From assembly GCF_037860835.1 (NCBI RefSeq), contig NZ_JBBEOG010000007.1, positions 124,001 to 188,000 on the forward strand: DNA of 64,000 bases. Reading direction: 5' to 3'. A program made the translations under genes and the position numbers. Source of the DNA: Aquipuribacter nitratireducens. Lineage in GTDB: Bacteria > Actinomycetota > Actinomycetes > Actinomycetales > JBBAYJ01. Numbering within the stretch: position 1 is the first letter of the stretch; the number at the start of each line of letters is the position of its first letter. This document shows positions 40,666 to 55,660 of this stretch, piece after piece. Below the pieces are notes generated by a model. That model searched no databases, was not told the origin of the DNA, and saw nothing but the letters and a program-made list of their open reading frames with translations.

Positions 40666-41823
40666 GTGCTGGGACGTCTCCTCCGCTCGCTGTGGCGGGA
40701 GCCGCGCGTGCCACCCCCTGCGCGGGACGGGTGGTGGCGTGTCGACGTGGCGGTCGTCGCGGTGCTGACCGCCACAGCCGTCGTGGAGGTGCTGGCCCGC
40801 GACGACGTCCCCTGGCCGCTGTTCACCCTCGTGATGACGCTCGTCTGCGTCGTGTCGGTCCTGTGGCGCACGCGGTTCCCGCTCGGGATGGTGCTGCTGT
40901 CGTACGGCGCCCAGACGGTGACCGGGCTCGCGCCCGCGCTCGCGGGCCTGCCGTACGGCGTCCCGAACACGACCGCCGTCGTGCTGCTGCTGGCGTACTC
41001 GCTCGGCCGGTGGGCGTCCGGCCGGCACGTCCTCGCGGGCGTCGCGTTCCTCATGGTCGCCCACTTCGGCCGCGAACCGGTCTACGGCAGCTCCACGCAG
41101 GACAACCTCATCGGCGCCGGTTTCCTCCTCCTGCCCGTGGTGCTGGGGGTCGCCGTGCGGCTGGCGGTGGCCGACCGGCGGCGGGCGCAGGAGCAGGTGC
41201 GGGACCGGGAGCGCGAGCGCCTCGCGCGCGACCTGCACGACACCGTCGCGCACCACGTGTCGGGCATCGTCATCCAGGCGCAGGCCGGGCGGACCGTCGC
41301 CGCCGCGGACCCCGGTCGTGCCGTGGAGGTGCTCCGTGTCATCGAGGAGGCGGCGACGCGGTCGCTCGTGGAGATGCGCTCGCTGGTCGGTGTCCTGCGG
41401 CAGGGCGACACCGACGGGCGGGCGCCGGTGAAGGGCGTCGCCGACCTCGTCGACCTCGACCGTCCCGGCGCACCGGGCTCGCCCGCGGTGCACGTGACGG
41501 TCTCCGGGGACGTCACGGACCTGCCGGGCACCGTCGACGGGGCGGTGTACCGGGTGGTGCAGGAGTCGGTGACGAACGCCCGCTGGCACGCCCGGGGGGC
41601 CACGCGGGTCGACGTCAGCGTGCGCGCGACCGTGGACGCCGTGGTCGTGGCCGTCCGCGACGACGGGGTCGGCCGCACGAGCGCCCGCGGCGCCGGCTCC
41701 GGCCTGGGGATCGCGGGGATGCGCGAGCGGGTCGAGCTGCTCGGCGGCCGGCTCGAGGCCGGTCTCGGACCCGCGGGCGGGTGGGCCGTGCACGCGACCG
41801 TGCCGACGGGTGGTCGGCGGTGA
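40666..41823 (+). CDS. NarL-type two-component sensor histidine kinase
   Basis: 385 residues. The N-terminal half has five or six membrane helices and no large external sensor. The HisKA_3 dimerisation motif ERLARDLHDTVAHHVSGIV holds the phosphorylated histidine. The ATPase domain has VVQESVTNARWHA (N box), RDDGVG and GLGIAGMRERVELLGG. Such kinases sense membrane or envelope state. The GTG at 40666 is divergent from the DUF4386-like gene, and its stop overlaps the response regulator as GTGA. Confidence 0.93.
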   Translation: MLGRLLRSLWREPRVPPPARDGWWRVDVAVVAVLTATAVVEVLARDDVPWPLFTLVMTLVCVVSVLWRTRFPLGMVLLSYGAQTVTGLAPALAGLPYGVPNTTAVVLLLAYSLGRWASGRHVLAGVAFLMVAHFGREPVYGSSTQDNLIGAGFLLLPVVLGVAVRLAVADRRRAQEQVRDRERERLARDLHDTVAHHVSGIVIQAQAGRTVAAADPGRAVEVLRVIEEAATRSLVEMRSLVGVLRQGDTDGRAPVKGVADLVDLDRPGAPGSPAVHVTVSGDVTDLPGTVDGAVYRVVQESVTNARWHARGATRVDVSVRATVDAVVVAVRDDGVGRTSARGAGSGLGIAGMRERVELLGGRLEAGLGPAGGWAVHATVPTGGRR

Positions 41824-42488
41824 CACCGGCGGAGCACGTCCGTGTCCTCGTGGCGGACGATCACGACCTCGTCCGCGTCGGGCTCGTCATGATCCTCGAC
41901 GCCCAGCCGGACATCGAGGTCGTCGCGGAGGCCCGCGACGGCGTCGAGGCCGTCTCGGCGGCCCGACGGCTGCGTCCGGACGTCTGCCTGCTCGACGTCC
42001 GCATGCCCGGCCTCGACGGGATCGAGGCGACGCGGGCCCTCGCCGGTCCGGGGGTCGAGGACCCGCTGCCCGTCGTCGTCATCACGACGTTCGACCTCGA
42101 CGAGTACGTCCACGACGCGCTGCGGGGGGGCGCCCGCGGGTTCCTCCTCAAGGACGCCGGACCGGACCTGCTCGTGCAGGCGGTGCACGCAGCCGCTCGG
42201 GGCGACGCCCTCATCGCACCGAGCGTCACGGCGCGCCTGCTCTCGACCTTCGCCGGCCGCACGCCCTCACGGCCCGCCGAGCCGCAGGTGCCCCTCAGCG
42301 AGCGCGAGGAGGAGGTGCTCCTCGCCGTCGCCCGCGGCCGCACGAACGCCGAGATCGCGACCGACCTCTTCGTGTCGCTCAGCACCGTGAAGGCGCACGT
42401 CACGAGCCTCATGACGAAGCTGGGGGCGCGCAACCGCGTCGAGATGGCGATGTGGGCGTACGAGACGGGACGCGTCGCGGACGGCTGA
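41820..42488 (+). CDS. LuxR/NarL-family response regulator
   Basis: 222 residues. The receiver domain has VADDHDLVR, the phosphorylated aspartate in LLDVRMPG, ITTF and the lysine in LLKDAG. The C-terminal LuxR helix-turn-helix reads LSEREEEVLLAVARGRTNAEI and VSLSTVKAHVTSLMTKLGARNRV. It is the partner of the upstream kinase. Translation is coupled through GTGA. The divergent membrane-protein gene is the obvious candidate target. Confidence 0.95.
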   Translation: MTPAEHVRVLVADDHDLVRVGLVMILDAQPDIEVVAEARDGVEAVSAARRLRPDVCLLDVRMPGLDGIEATRALAGPGVEDPLPVVVITTFDLDEYVHDALRGGARGFLLKDAGPDLLVQAVHAAARGDALIAPSVTARLLSTFAGRTPSRPAEPQVPLSEREEEVLLAVARGRTNAEIATDLFVSLSTVKAHVTSLMTKLGARNRVEMAMWAYETGRVADG

Positions 42489-42586
42489 GGCACGGAAGGC
42501 CACGCCCGGCGGGAGTAGCCAGGGCGCTCGCGGGGTTGTGGAGGACGTGCCGTCCAGCGGCACGCTCCGACGACCGTGGAGGTACC

Positions 42587-42991
42587 GTGGCAGCGGACTG
42601 GAACCAGCAGGTCATCGAGACGTTCCGCGCCAACGGTGGCGAGGTGCCGCAGTTCGGCCGCCGCCTGGTGCTCCTGCACCACCTCGGTGCGCGCACCGGC
42701 ACCGCGCGGGTGTCGCCCGTGATGTCGTTCCCTACCGAGGCCGGCTGGCTCGTGGTCGCGTCCAAGGGCGGGGCGCCGGAGCACCCGGCCTGGTACCGCA
42801 ACCTGCTCGCGCACCCGGAGGTCCGGATCGAGACCCCGGACGACGGCGAGGTCGAGGTCGTGGCCCGCGAGCTGGACCCTGCCGAACGCGAGGACGCCTG
42901 GCGGCGGATCATCGCGGAGGCACCGGGTTTCGGCGACTACGAGCGACGGACCACCCGGGTGATCCCGGTGGTGGAGCTGGCACGACGCTGA
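42587..42991 (+). CDS. Deazaflavin (F420)-dependent nitroreductase-family protein
   Basis: 134 residues of the DUF385/Ddn-like family. It has a VIETFRANGG start, RRLVLLHHLGARTGTARVSPV, GWLVVASKGGAPEHPAWYRNLLAHPEV, and the C-terminal RRIIAEAPGFGDYERRTTRVIPVV. The K-G-x-P-x-x-P-x-W-Y-x-N-L motif marks F420H2-dependent oxidoreductases. The GTG at 42587 has GGAGG 4 bases upstream. It is followed by the tRNA-Ile on the other strand. Confidence 0.9.
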   Translation: MAADWNQQVIETFRANGGEVPQFGRRLVLLHHLGARTGTARVSPVMSFPTEAGWLVVASKGGAPEHPAWYRNLLAHPEVRIETPDDGEVEVVARELDPAEREDAWRRIIAEAPGFGDYERRTTRVIPVVELARR

Positions 42992-43007
42992 GTGCCGTCC
43001 GAGGGGG

Positions 43008-43081
43008 TGGGCCTAGCTGGACTTGAACCAGCGACCTCTTCCTTATCAGGGAAGCGCTCTGACCGACTGAGCTATAGGCCC
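43008..43081 (-). tRNA. tRNA-Ile (anticodon GAT)
   Basis: 74 bases with acceptor stem GGGCCTA/TAGGCCC and discriminator A. The D-arm is AGCTCAGTCGGTCAGAGC, the anticodon arm TTCCCTGATAAGGAA (GAT) and the T-loop GTTCAAG. CCA is not encoded. It follows the DUF3566 gene on the same strand, the usual actinobacterial place downstream of gyrA. Confidence 0.97.
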
Positions 43082-43163
43082 GCTGCGCTCGCGCGCAACG
43101 GCGAGGGTACCCGACGGGCACGGTGTCGCCGAAATCCTCCGGGTGCCCTCGACGGGCTCCCGC

Positions 43164-43975
43164 TCACTCGTCGGTGAGGGTGACGTGCAGGCCGCCGACG
43201 AGACCCGAGCTGAGGTTGTAGATGAAGGCGAAGAGGGTGGCCAGCGCGGTGAGGATGACGATGTTCGCGACGGAGATGACGACCGACAGCGACAGCACCC
43301 GCTCGAAGCCGACGTAGCTGAGGATGTCGAATCGGTCGGAGCCGTCGACCTGACGCACGATCTCGTTGACGTCGGTGAAGACGCCCATGCCGTTGACGAC
43401 GTTCCACACCACGGCGGTCATGACGACCCCGACGATGCCGAGCGCGACCGCGAGCAGGAACGACAGCTTGAGCACCGACCACGGGTCGAGGCGGGCAACC
43501 GACAGACGCGCCTTGCGAGGGCCCCGCCGCACCCCGGGACGCACCTGGCCCTGCGGACGGGCGACCGCCCCGGGCTGGCCGGGACGCTGTCCGGGGCGGA
43601 CCTGGCCCGGGCGGGGCTGACCGGGACGGACCTGCCGGGCCTGACCCGGCTGGGCGAGCTGACCGGGCTGACCGGGCTGAGCAGGTCGACCCGACTGACC
43701 GGGCCGGGACTGACCCGGCCGCGCCTGGGGCTGTGCCGAACGCGCCGCAGGACCCGCCGGCGCCGGACGCGCCGTGCCGTTCGGCGTGCGCGCCGCGGGA
43801 CCAGCGGATCCAGAGGATCCAGCGGATCCGGCGGACCGCGACGGTGCCCCCCCGGGCGTCGTCGACGACGGAGGCCGCGACGCGGCGGGTGCCTGCTCGC
43901 GTGAGCCCGGGGACGCGCTCGCGCCGCCCGGACGGGACCCCACCGTGGTGGGAGAGCTCGTACCCTCGGTCGTGC

Positions 43976-43979
<4 letters not shown>
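43164..43979 (-). CDS. DUF3566 transmembrane protein with long Pro/Gly/Gln-rich N-terminus
   Basis: 271 residues. The first ~160 are low complexity with recurring PGQ and RPGQ units ([20 protein letters not shown]). The conserved C-terminal DUF3566 domain begins [20 protein letters not shown], with two membrane helices around [19 protein letters not shown] and [20 protein letters not shown]. The family sits beside gyrA across actinobacteria; in mycobacteria the homologue (CwsA-neighbour) is linked to envelope functions, but the role is unproven. GTG overlaps the gyrA stop as GTGA. Confidence 0.9.
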
Positions 43980-46651
<2,672 letters not shown>

Positions 46652-46727
46652 AGGTCTCCGTCGGGGCTCGTGTGCTCAGGTGCTCGGGTGATCGGGCCGG
46701 CCGCGCGGTGGGGCTGTCGCCGGGCCC

Positions 46728-48902
<2,175 letters not shown>

Positions 48903-49030
48903 TCACGACGGTCGTCCACAGCCTCGTGCCGCGCGTGGCGGCCTCTCACGGGCGCCAGGAGCGGCGCGACCCCCGTCCGTGTGGGTCCCCACGCCAGCGC
49001 GTCCCGGCGGGCCCTGCTCGGTCGCGACGC

Positions 49031-49627
49031 TCAGCCGTACGTGTCGCGGGCCCCTCGCCCGCGGACGGCGAACCGGCCGCGATGCCACGACGGCGCGTCA
49101 GGGGCGAGGACCTCGACGTGGTGGACGACATCGGGTCCGACGACCTCGGCCATGCGGCGCAGGACGTCGGGGACGAGCATCCGCAGCTGGGTGGCCCACG
49201 CGGTCGTCGCCGCGCGGACGGTGAGGACCCCGTCGCCGAAGCCGACGGGCACGCAGTGCCCGGCCACCTCCCCGCCGACCACCTCCCGCCACCGGCCCAT
49301 GACGCCGCCGACCGCGACCGCGTCGGTCCAGCCGGCGGCCCCGACGAGGCCGGTGGCGACGTCGGCGAGGCGCGCGGGGTCGCGGGGGTCCGCGCGCGCC
49401 CCGGACAGGGTGACCTCCTCGCGGCGGCGGCGGCCCTGCCCGAACCGGGCGTGACCGCCGAGCCCGCCCGGCACCGCGGTCCCGCCGGCACCGAGGGCGC
49501 GGACGCCGCCCGCGGGGGCGTGGCCGCGTGCGCGGGCGGCGGCGAGGGCGCGCTGCCACGCCACGGCGAAGGCGTCGGGCTCGTCGTCGGCGGACCCCGG
49601 GTCCTCCTCGGTGCTCGGGCCGGTCAC
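49031..49627 (-). CDS. DUF721 (DciA-like) protein
   Basis: 198 residues. An Ala/Gly/Arg-rich N-terminal part is followed by the DUF721 domain: [41 protein letters not shown] and a final [14 protein letters not shown]721 proteins in bacteria without DnaC include DciA, which loads the replicative helicase DnaB; its place beside recF and gyrB supports that role here. The GTG at 49627 overlaps recF as GTGA. Confidence 0.88.
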   Translation of the reverse strand: MTGPSTEEDPGSADDEPDAFAVAWQRALAAARARGHAPAGGVRALGAGGTAVPGGLGGHARFGQGRRRREEVTLSGARADPRDPARLADVATGLVGAAGWTDAVAVGGVMGRWREVVGGEVAGHCVPVGFGDGVLTVRAATTAWATQLRMLVPDVLRRMAEVVGPDVVHHVEVLAPDAPSWHRGRFAVRGRGARDTYG

Positions 49628-50823
49628 GCCGACTCCCGAGCGGCGCCCGGCTCGACGCTGCTCGTGCCGCTCGCGGGGTCGCGACGCACCCGCAGGACGG
49701 TGCCGGTGAGCCCGGCGGGGACGTCGGCCGCGACGGCCGCGGTGACGAGGACCTGCTCGGCGCGCAGCGCCCGCTCGGCGAGGTGGGAGCGGCGGCGGGC
49801 GTCGAGCTCGGCGAACACGTCGTCGAGCACGAGGACCGGTTCGCCGTCCTCCCCGCCGGTCGCGGTGAGCAGGTCGAAGGAGCCGAGGCGGAGGGCGAGC
49901 GCCGCGGACCACGACTCGCCGTGGCTCGCGTAGCCGCGCGCGGGTAGCGCGTTGACGAGGAGATCGACGTCGTCGCGGTGGGGACCGACGAGCGTCGTGC
50001 CGCGGTCGAGCTCCGCGCGCCGGGCGGCGGTCGCGGCGGCGAGCAGGGCGTCGTGGAGCGCCACCCGGTCCCGCGAGGGCACGGGCAGCTCATCCGCGTC
50101 CGCGCCGCGGACCGTCGGGTGCAGGCCGCGCGGGCGGTAGCGGGTGGTCAGCGCGCCGGACACCCCGGACACCGCGCCGTACGCGGCCTCCGCGTACGGC
50201 GACAGCTGGTCGAGGGTGTCGAGCCGTGCGGCGAGCAGGTCGGCTCCGGTCTGCGCGAGCTGCGCGTCCCACACCTCCAGCGTCGCCTCGACGCCGGCGA
50301 CGGCCTGCCCGCGCAGGCCCCGGCCGCTCTTGAGCAGGGCGCTGCGCTGCCGGACGACCCGCTCGTAGTCCGACCGCACACCGGCGAGGCGGGGCTGCAG
50401 CGCGACGAGGAGGTCGTCGACGAAGCGCCGCCGCTGGTCCGGCTCACCCTTGACGACGGCGAGGTCCTCGGGGGCGAACACCACGGTCCGCAGGAGGCCG
50501 AGCACCTCGCGCGGGCGGACCGGCGACTTGTTGACGCGCGCCCGGTTGGCCCGGCCGGGTGTGATCTCGAGCTCGACGAGGGCGGTGCGTCCGCCCCGGC
50601 GGACCCGGCCGCGCACGACGGCCCGCTCGGCCCCGGCGCGGACGAGGGCGGCGTCGCCCGCGACCCGGTGGCTGCCGAGGGTCGCGAGGTACGCGAGCGC
50701 CTCCACGACGTTCGTCTTCCCCTGCCCGTTGTCCCCGACGAGGGTCGTCGCGCCGGGGCCGAGCACGACCTCGGCCGCGGGGTAGGAGCGGAAGTCCGTC
50801 AGCGAGAGGTGCTCGACGTGCAC
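49624..50823 (-). CDS. recF: RecF: SMC-like DNA repair ATPase
   Basis: 399 residues. It has [19 protein letters not shown], Walker [12 protein letters not shown]-type signature region [16 protein letters not shown] and Walker [17 protein letters not shown]. It helps load RecA at single-strand gaps with RecO and RecR and protects stalled forks. The GTG at 50823 lies one base after the gnd stop. The order dnaN-gnd-recF-DUF721-gyrB is a common actinobacterial arrangement. Confidence 0.96.
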   Translation of the reverse strand: MHVEHLSLTDFRSYPAAEVVLGPGATTLVGDNGQGKTNVVEALAYLATLGSHRVAGDAALVRAGAERAVVRGRVRRGGRTALVELEITPGRANRARVNKSPVRPREVLGLLRTVVFAPEDLAVVKGEPDQRRRFVDDLLVALQPRLAGVRSDYERVVRQRSALLKSGRGLRGQAVAGVEATLEVWDAQLAQTGADLLAARLDTLDQLSPYAEAAYGAVSGVSGALTTRYRPRGLHPTVRGADADELPVPSRDRVALHDALLAAATAARRAELDRGTTLVGPHRDDVDLLVNALPARGYASHGESWSAALALRLGSFDLLTATGGEDGEPVLVLDDVFAELDARRRSHLAERALRAEQVLVTAAVAADVPAGLTGTVLRVRRDPASGTSSVEPGAARESA

Positions 50824-50824
50824 G

Positions 50825-51832
50825 TCACGCCGGGCCGGTGGGCTCGCCCTCGGCCGCGGCGCCCTCGCGCGCCGACTCCGCCACCTGCTCCGCCGAGCCG
50901 GGGCGGGTGGAGCGGACGGTGTGGCCGCCGAACTGGTTGCGCAGCGCGGCGATCGCCTTCATCGCCGGGCTCTCCTCCTGCCGGGAGACGAAGCGCGCGT
51001 ACAGCGACGCCGCGATGGTGGGCGTCGCGACGGCGTTCTCGATGCCCTCGATGACGGTCCAGCGGCCCTCGCCGGAGTCCTCCGCGTAGCCGCTGACGGT
51101 CGTGAGGCCCGGGTCCTCCTCGAGCGCGCGCACGAGGAGGTCGAGCAGCCACGACCGGACGACGGTCCCGCGGCGCCAGCCGGCGAAGACCGTCGCGACG
51201 TCGTCGACGACGTCGGTCTTGTCGAGGAGCTCGTAGCCCTCGGCGAAGGCCTGCATGACGGCGTACTCGATGCCGTTGTGGACCATCTTCGCGTAGTGGC
51301 CGGCGCCGACGGGTCCCGCGTGGGAGAAGCCCTCCTCTCGCGGGCCCTCGGGCCGCAGCGCGTCGAACACGGGGAGCGCGCGCTCGATGTCGGCGGGGTC
51401 CCCGCCCGCCATGAGCCCGTAGCCCTCGGTGACGCCCCAGATGCCGCCCGACACCCCGCAGTCGACGTAGCGGACGCCCCGCTCCGCGAGGTGCGCGGCG
51501 TGCTCGCGGTCGTCGGTCCAGCGGGAGTTCCCGCCCTCGATGACGAGGTCGCCGGGCTCCAGGAGCTGCCCGAGCCGCTCGACGGTCTGCCGGGTCGGGT
51601 CGCCGCTCGGCACCATCACCCACACGGTGCGGGGCCGCGGGAGGGCGGCGACGAGGTCCTCGAGGGTCTCGACGTCCGTGGTGGTCGGGTCCGGTGCGTA
51701 GCCGGTGACCTCGAGGCCCGCCTCGCGCAGGCGGGTGCGCATGTTGCCGCCCATCTTGCCGAGGCCGACGAGGCCGAGGTGGCGGACGGGGTCGTTGCCG
51801 TGCTGCTCGGGGTGCGCGGTCTGGTCGCTCAT
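50825..51832 (-). CDS. gnd: 6-phosphogluconate dehydrogenase, decarboxylating (short form)
   Basis: 335 residues. The NAD(P) fold starts [21 protein letters not shown]. It has [11 protein letters not shown] and [20 protein letters not shown], the catalytic lysine in [19 protein letters not shown], and [25 protein letters not shown]. It converts 6-phosphogluconate to ribulose 5-phosphate with CO2 release in the pentose phosphate pathway. The ~300-residue form without the long C-terminal domain often prefers NAD. Location between dnaN and recF is conserved in actinobacteria. Confidence 0.95.
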   Translation of the reverse strand: MSDQTAHPEQHGNDPVRHLGLVGLGKMGGNMRTRLREAGLEVTGYAPDPTTTDVETLEDLVAALPRPRTVWVMVPSGDPTRQTVERLGQLLEPGDLVIEGGNSRWTDDREHAAHLAERGVRYVDCGVSGGIWGVTEGYGLMAGGDPADIERALPVFDALRPEGPREEGFSHAGPVGAGHYAKMVHNGIEYAVMQAFAEGYELLDKTDVVDDVATVFAGWRRGTVVRSWLLDLLVRALEEDPGLTTVSGYAEDSGEGRWTVIEGIENAVATPTIAASLYARFVSRQEESPAMKAIAALRNQFGGHTVRSTRPGSAEQVAESAREGAAAEGEPTGPA

Positions 51833-51872
51833 GGTCACCCAGCCTGGTGCCGGGGCGGGCGCGCGGCCACTC

Positions 51873-52994
51873 TCAGCCGGCCATGCGGATGGGCATGAGC
51901 AGGTACGTGTAGCCGCGGGTGTCGGAGGCGTCGGGCTGGTCGTGGCCCGACAGCAGCGCGGGCTTCGACGGCTGGGTGAAGGACAGCCGGACGTACTTGC
52001 TGCCCGCGGCGGCGAGGCCGTCCATGAGGTACTGGGCGTTGAACGCGATCGACAGGCCCGGCCCGTCGACGGCCTCGACGGCGAGCGCGTCCGTGGCCTG
52101 GGCGTCCTCGCCGGTGCCGGCCTCGAGGACGATCTCGTCCTCGGCGATCGTGAGCCGCACGGGCGAGCGGTCCCCGATGAGCGCCATGCGGCGGACGCCG
52201 TCGACGAGCGCCGCGGCCTCGACGACGACGGTCGTGTCGGAGCTCTCGGGGAACAGGCGGCGCACCGGCGGGTACTCGCCGTCCATGAGCGGGACCGTGG
52301 TCCGGCGGCCGCCGGCGGAGATGCCGAGCAGCTCACCCGGCCCGCTCGACAGCCCGATCTCGACCTCGGTGCCCCCGAGGCTCTTCGCGATGTCGTTGAG
52401 GGTGCGGGCGCGGACGAGGAACGCCTGGGTGGCGCCGGGGTCGTCGGCGTGCCACTCGACGTCGCGGAGCGCGAGGCGGTAGCGGTCGGTGGCGACGAGG
52501 CTGACGGTGCCGCCGTCGATCTCGACCCGCACGGCGGTGAGGACCGGAGGGGTCTCGTCGCGGGCGGCCGCCACGGCGACCTGGGCGACGGCGGCCGCGA
52601 ACACCTCGCCCGGCACCGAGCCGACCCGCTGGGGCGGCGGCGGCAGCTGCGGGTACTCCTCGACGGGCATGACGGGCAGCGCGAAGCGGCTCGAGCCTGC
52701 CTCGACCCGCAGCTTCGCGCCGTCGAGGTGGAGCGTCACCGGCTTGCCCGGCAGGGCACGGGCGATGTCGGCGAGCAGCCGCCCCTGCACGAGGACGCGG
52801 CCCTCCTCCTCGACCCGGGCCGGCGCCGTCATGCGGGCGGACACCTCGTAGTCGAAGGCCGACAGCTGCAGGCCGTCCGGGACGGCGACGAGCAGGACGC
52901 CGGTGAGCACGGGGACCGGCGGGCGAGCCGGGAGGACCCGTGTGGTCCAGGCCACCGCCTCCGCGAGCACGTCACGGTCGATCTGCAGGCGCAC
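51873..52994 (-). CDS. dnaN: DNA polymerase III beta sliding clamp
   Basis: 373 residues forming three clamp domains. It begins MRLQIDRDVLAEAVAWTTRV and includes GKPVTLHLDGAKLRVEAGSSRFAL, FAAAVAQVAVAAARDETPPVLT, and the C-terminal YTYLLMPIRMAG that forms part of the protein-binding pocket. It holds polymerase III on DNA. The ATG at 52994 lies 551 bases downstream of the dnaA stop; the gap is the likely origin. Confidence 0.97.
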   Translation of the reverse strand: MRLQIDRDVLAEAVAWTTRVLPARPPVPVLTGVLLVAVPDGLQLSAFDYEVSARMTAPARVEEEGRVLVQGRLLADIARALPGKPVTLHLDGAKLRVEAGSSRFALPVMPVEEYPQLPPPPQRVGSVPGEVFAAAVAQVAVAAARDETPPVLTAVRVEIDGGTVSLVATDRYRLALRDVEWHADDPGATQAFLVRARTLNDIAKSLGGTEVEIGLSSGPGELLGISAGGRRTTVPLMDGEYPPVRRLFPESSDTTVVVEAAALVDGVRRMALIGDRSPVRLTIAEDEIVLEAGTGEDAQATDALAVEAVDGPGLSIAFNAQYLMDGLAAAGSKYVRLSFTQPSKPALLSGHDQPDASDTRGYTYLLMPIRMAG

Positions 52995-53545
52995 GGTTCC
53001 TCCGGGGTGGGGCGGGTCGGGCTGCCGAGCCTAGCCCCGGGCGGGGACGGCGGGCACGGACCTCGGGAGAGGTCCGGTTCGGTCGGGGCTCGCTCCACAT
53101 CCCTGTGCGCGTCCCCGTCATGTCATACCTGGAGAAGTGTCGTCATCTCCATAGGTGGTGTGGATCCTGTGGACCGGGACGCCGGCGGGGGGCGTGACCT
53201 GCACGGCGTCGCCCGGCGCCGGTGGGGACGGTCTGTGGAGCGGGCGGGGACGCCGACCCGACGGACTGGGGACGACACAGCAGCAGGGCGACGCGGTGTG
53301 GGTGCACCGCCGGGGAGGAGTCCCTCGCGCCCACAGGAGCGGGCGGCGTTCCACACCCGACCCACAGCTCCTGTGGACGGGCACGACCGTCGGGCGCGCT
53401 CGTCGCCGACCGCTGCTGTGGACATACCCCCGTGCCGCGGCGGCGAACCCCGGGCAGAACGGGACAGCGAGTACACACAGGTGTGGACAACCCTGTGGAG
53501 GAGCGAGGTAGGGCGGGTGCGAACCCTGGCGGAGCGTGGGTGGGG
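52995..53545. other. Probable oriC (dnaA-dnaN intergenic region)
   Basis: A 551-base gap without a credible gene. DnaA-box-like sites on the minus strand include a perfect TTGTCCACA (53482-53490), ATGTCCACA (53417-53425), CCGTCCACA (53372-53380) and CGGTCCACA (53165-53173 region). More TGTGGA half-sites lie near 53234 and 53494. The least GC-rich part is about 53119-53165, a candidate unwinding element. It lies where actinobacterial origins normally are. Box calls are by eye and not exhaustive. Confidence 0.75.
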
Positions 53546-55072
53546 TCAGCGGTTGCCGGACTGCCGCTTGAGGCGGCTCGTCAGCTCCGTCACCTGGTTG
53601 TAGACGGCCATCCGCTCGCTCATGAGGCCGCGGATCTTCCGCTCGGCGTGCATGACGGTCGTGTGGTCGCGGCCGCCGAACGCCTGCCCGATCTTGGGCA
53701 GGGACATCTCGGTGAGCTCACGGCACAGGTACATCGCGATCTGCCGGGCGTTGACGAGCACCCGGGACCGGCTGGAGCCGTGGAGGTCGTCGACGCTCAC
53801 GCCGAAGTAGCTCGCCGTCTCCGCCATGATCTGCGACGACGTGATCGCCGGCTGGTCGACCGAGGGGATGAGGTCACGCAGCACGACGTCGGCGAGCTGC
53901 TCGGTGAGCGGCTGCCGGTGCAGGCTCGCGAAGGCCGTCACGCGGATGAGGGCGCCCTCGAGCTCGCGGATGTTCGTCGAGATGCGGCTGGCGATGTACT
54001 CCATGATCTCGTCGGGGACGTTGAGCGAGTCCGTGATCGCCTTCTTGCGGAGGATGGCGATGCGCGTCTCGAGGTCCGGCGGCTGCACGTCCGTGAGCAG
54101 GCCCCACTCGAACCGGCTCCGCATCCGGTCCTCGAAGCCCTGCAGCTGCTTCGGCGGGACGTCGCTCGTGATGACGACCTGCTTGTTCGCGTTGTGCAGG
54201 GCGTTGAACGTGTGGAAGAACTCCTCCTGGGTCTGCACCTTGTTCTGCAGGAACTGGATGTCGTCGATGAGGAGGACGTCCACCTCGCGGTAGCGGGCGT
54301 GGAACGCGGCCGCGCGGTCGTCGCGGATGGAGTTGATGAAGTCGTTGGTGAACTCCTCGGAGTTCACGTACCGCACCCGCATGCCGCCGTAGAGGCTCTG
54401 GACGTAGTGGCCGATGGCGTGGAGCAGGTGCGTCTTGCCGAGGCCGGACTCGCCGTAGACGAACAGCGGGTTGTACGCCTTGGCCGGGGCCTCGGCGACC
54501 GCGACGGCGGCGGCGTGGGCGAACCGGTTGGAGGCGCCGATGACGAAGGACTCGAAGGTGTAGCGGGGGTTGAGCCGGGCCTCGGCCTCCTCGGCGAGGC
54601 TGCGACGGCGGGTGAGGGGCCGCGCGCCGCCGCGCTGGCCCCGGTGCACGTGCCGGCCCGGCGGTGCCTCGTCGGTGAGGTCGAGGACGTCGGTCTGCTC
54701 CGGATCCGTGTCGTCGGCGGGGTCGGCGTCGAAGCGCGTGGCCTGGCCCCAGCCGCCGTGGTCCAGCAGCAGCACGTGCTCCCCGTCGAGGGCGCCGAGG
54801 CTCGTGTCGACGACGACCTCGAGGCGCCACGAGGCCCCGGTCGTGACCTGCAGCGCCTCGACGACGGTGTCGAGGAGCTTGGTCTCGAGCAGCTGCCGGT
54901 CGAAGGAGGAGGCGACCGCGACGGTGGCCGTGTCGCCGTCGAGGGCGACGAGACGGGCGGAGCGCAGCTGGCCGCGGTGCAGCGGAGACAGGTCCGACGG
55001 CATTGCCTGGATGCTCGCGGCCCACGTTCCGGCCAGCTCTTCCGCGGGTGCCGTCTGGCCTGCCTCGGTCAC
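53546..55072 (-). CDS. dnaA: Chromosomal replication initiator DnaA
   Basis: 508 residues. Domain I (about 1-95) and a variable acidic linker are followed by the AAA+ domain: [20 protein letters not shown] (Walker A), [12 protein letters not shown] (Walker B), [24 protein letters not shown] (arginine finger region). Domain IV has [18 protein letters not shown] and [16 protein letters not shown] for DnaA-box binding. It opens oriC and loads the helicase. The GTG at 55072 has GGAGG 5 bases upstream. Confidence 0.98.
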   Translation of the reverse strand: MTEAGQTAPAEELAGTWAASIQAMPSDLSPLHRGQLRSARLVALDGDTATVAVASSFDRQLLETKLLDTVVEALQVTTGASWRLEVVVDTSLGALDGEHVLLLDHGGWGQATRFDADPADDTDPEQTDVLDLTDEAPPGRHVHRGQRGGARPLTRRRSLAEEAEARLNPRYTFESFVIGASNRFAHAAAVAVAEAPAKAYNPLFVYGESGLGKTHLLHAIGHYVQSLYGGMRVRYVNSEEFTNDFINSIRDDRAAAFHARYREVDVLLIDDIQFLQNKVQTQEEFFHTFNALHNANKQVVITSDVPPKQLQGFEDRMRSRFEWGLLTDVQPPDLETRIAILRKKAITDSLNVPDEIMEYIASRISTNIRELEGALIRVTAFASLHRQPLTEQLADVVLRDLIPSVDQPAITSSQIMAETASYFGVSVDDLHGSSRSRVLVNARQIAMYLCRELTEMSLPKIGQAFGGRDHTTVMHAERKIRGLMSERMAVYNQVTELTSRLKRQSGNR

Positions 55073-55492
55073 ACGCGCCTCCCTGGCGGTCCGTCGTTGT
55101 CCACACCGATGTCCACAGATGTGGACTGCAACAGGGAGAAGCACGGAACGTAGTGCCTCGGGTGCTGCCGGTGCAAGGCACCTGCGCCGCACGCCGGTGA
55201 ACACCCCCGGCACCTCTCCGCGCGCCTCACCTCTGTCCGTCGGCGCTCGTGCGACTGTAGACGGTTGCGGGTCGCCGGTGCAGCCACCTCGGCGTGGTCT
55301 GTGGAGAGTGCCCGGTGACGCTAGTCTCGTGCCCCGCCGCAGCCTCGTCGCCGGGAACGGCCCGGTGGTGCCTGCCCTCGCACGGACCCCGTGGTTTGAC
55401 CCCCTACGAGCGCCGCGCGTACCTTTGGCAGGTTGCCCCGCAGGTGCTACCACCGGCGGCGGCCGTCCCCGACACGACGCTGAGAGGTCCCA
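55073..55492. promoter_or_regulatory. dnaA-rpmH divergent promoter region with DnaA boxes
   Basis: 420 bases without a gene. A perfect DnaA box TTGTCCACA (55097-55105) and ATGTCCACA (55109-55117) lie 25-45 bases upstream of the dnaA start. The second forms part of a palindrome GTCCACA-GA-TGTGGAC (55111-55126). They probably let DnaA control its own transcription. Promoters for rpmH must lie further right. No clear -10/-35 pair could be fixed. Confidence 0.65.
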
Positions 55493-55630
55493 GTGAGCAA
55501 GCGCACGTTCCAGCCGAAGAACCGTCGGCGTGCCCGCACCCACGGCTTCCGCGCCCGGATGCGCACGCGAGCCGGTCGCGCCATCCTCGCGGCGCGCCGT
55601 TCCAAGGGCCGTTCCGAGCTCTCGGCCTGA
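55493..55630 (+). CDS. rpmH: 50S ribosomal protein L34
   Basis: 45 residues, starting [20 protein letters not shown] and continuing [23 protein letters not shown]. It matches L34 over its full length. L34 is a basic protein of the large subunit. The GTG at 55493 follows AGAGG at 7 bases. It opens the conserved rpmH-rnpA-yidD-yidC-jag-rsmG-parA-parB series running away from dnaA. Confidence 0.97.
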   Translation: MSKRTFQPKNRRRARTHGFRARMRTRAGRAILAARRSKGRSELSA

Positions 55631-55660
55631 CCGGCGCCCGGAGCACCGGTCCTCACCTCC

